Positions 63,418-64,000 of a stretch of 64,000 bases of DNA are shown here, in pieces. Each line of letters opens with the position of its first letter. The first letter of the stretch is position 1. The position numbers were made by a program, and so were the translations under genes. The DNA comes from Prorocentrum cordatum. Taxonomy: Eukaryota > Sar > Dinophyceae > Prorocentrales > Prorocentraceae. The notes beneath the pieces are model-generated. The model saw only the letters and a list, made by a program, of their open reading frames with translations, did no database searches and was not told the origin of the DNA. Location: contig CAUYUJ010004002.1 in the NCBI GenBank assembly GCA_963575745.1, positions 1,331,663-1,395,662 of the forward strand. The letters are read 5' to 3'.

Positions 63418-63632
63418 ATCTGGACGCCCGAAATGGGTACGGAAAGAACGGGTACAATGCCCAACAGCAGTTCCTGTTCATTTTGAACAGGATTCGCTGT
63501 CCACGCCGCCGCGGCCAGTGTCCATTCGAGACAGAGGGCCGCCTGCCCAACAGCGGCCGCTGTTGGTTTGGGGCAACATTTGCTGTTGGGCATTGTACCC
63601 ATTCTTTCCGTACCCATTTCGGGCGTCCAAAG
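63418..63632. repeat. Foldback element with long inverted arms
   Basis: The left arm (tggacgcccgaaatgggtac, ggaaagaacgggtacaatgc, ccaacagca; 63420-63468) and right arm (63582-63630) are complementary with one mismatch over about 50 bases. The interior carries smaller palindromes, ctgttcattttgaacag and aacagcggccgctgtt. It sits just downstream of a coiled-coil exon, so it may be an intron-resident MITE or introner-like element. Confidence 0.8.
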
Positions 63633-63659
63633 TGCAGCAGCAGGAGGACTGACGGGGCC

Positions 63660-63815
63660 CGCGTCCTTCTGCCGGGCCTCGGAGGCCGCCTGGTTCATCT
63701 GCGCGGTGGCCTCCGCCAGCTGCGCCGCGCAGTCGCTCTGCACCCCGCGGAGCGTGGTGATCTGCGCCTGGAGCTGGACGTTGAGCCTGATGCTGCACGA
63801 GCGCATGGCTGTCAT
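63660..63815 (-). CDS. Candidate coiled-coil exon
   Basis: Minus-strand frame MRSCSIRLNVQLQAQITTLR, then GVQSDCAAQLAEATAQMNQA, then ASEARQKDAG is a heptad-like helical sequence with low proline. The acceptor may be gatgacAG at about 63813. A Met occurs at the start, so it could instead be a first exon. The donor (GTCAGT near 63655) leads straight into the foldback element. Its relation to the TSR gene is unknown. Confidence 0.4.
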
Positions 63816-63832
63816 CACTAATTAGCGGGCTC

Positions 63833-64000
63833 CGTCCTCGTCTTTTTCTTTCGCCTCTTTCTCTTTCGCTTCGTGCCTGTACGAACTTCCAGGGCAACCC
63901 ACCGCTCGCTTTGACTGGCGCCTGACCGCCTCGCACACACTGGCGCCCGCGGACTAAATAAGCTGTTTTTTCCGTCGCACCTGAGCCGAGCGCCGTTGCC
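63833..64000. other. No recognised feature at the right edge
   Basis: Short pyrimidine-rich stretch (ctttttctttcgcctctttc on the plus strand). Nothing supportable. Confidence 0.3.

Overview
The window looks like nuclear DNA of a dinoflagellate. The most direct evidence is a copy of the dinoflagellate trans-spliced leader (34749-34769), followed by a second truncated leader end, 5' of a LINE. Supporting signs are a tyrosine-recombinase retrotransposon with a DNA methyltransferase, exon-like islands joined by very long introns with possible GA and GC splice donors, and extreme satellite content. The abundance of (CAA)n, (CTC)n and (GAC)n arrays recalls repeat-rich genomes such as Polarella or Prorocentrum, but I cannot assign a genus.

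Host gene. On the minus strand, six small exons from about 57.1 kb down to 3.2 kb read in order as consecutive thrombospondin type 1 repeats (TSRs): 57126-56954 (pre-TSR region), 54141-54046, 48109-47971, 43714-43677, 41168-41043, 21353-21248 and 3210-about 3160. Splice phases match at every proposed junction between neighbouring TSR exons. The introns between them are about 2.5, 4.3, 5.9, 18 and 19.7 kb and hold nearly everything else in the window. A hydrophobic ORF at 616-491 could be a C-terminal membrane segment of the same gene or a separate small protein. Exon-like islands at 59.7-60.1, 61.0-61.1 and 63.7-63.8 kb may be its upstream part or another gene.

Mobile elements. A near-complete 6.8-kb Ngaro/PAT-like retrotransposon (6678-13504, minus strand) lies in the 18-kb intron. 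It has split direct repeats (A1, then B1-A2-B2), a small Cys-rich membrane ORF, a gag-like ORF, RT-RNase H, a tyrosine recombinase with the active-site residues visible but frameshifted, and a C5-methyltransferase-like domain. A LINE remnant (34749-about 36655, plus strand) lies in the 19.7-kb intron, with a frameshifted ORF1 and a frameshifted endonuclease domain.

Satellites. From left to right: trinucleotide arrays (0.2-2.4 kb); paired TIR elements (3.0 and 3.4 kb); inverted satellite pairs (3.6-4.5, 4.7-5.8 and 18.0-19.1 kb); AAGGATTCC-type repeats (14.1-15.4 kb); a 1-kb-class tandem array (26-30.2 kb); 21-bp and 32-bp satellites (30.4-33.8 kb); a CTGCGTAAA-type satellite (36.7-40.5 kb) with embedded minisatellites; higher-order repeats at 48.3-49.5 and 57.4-58.0 kb; and three copies of a composite GGTCGCGGGT/(CAA)n element (25.7, 53.6 and 62.5 kb). 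I saw no rRNA, tRNA or CRISPR locus.
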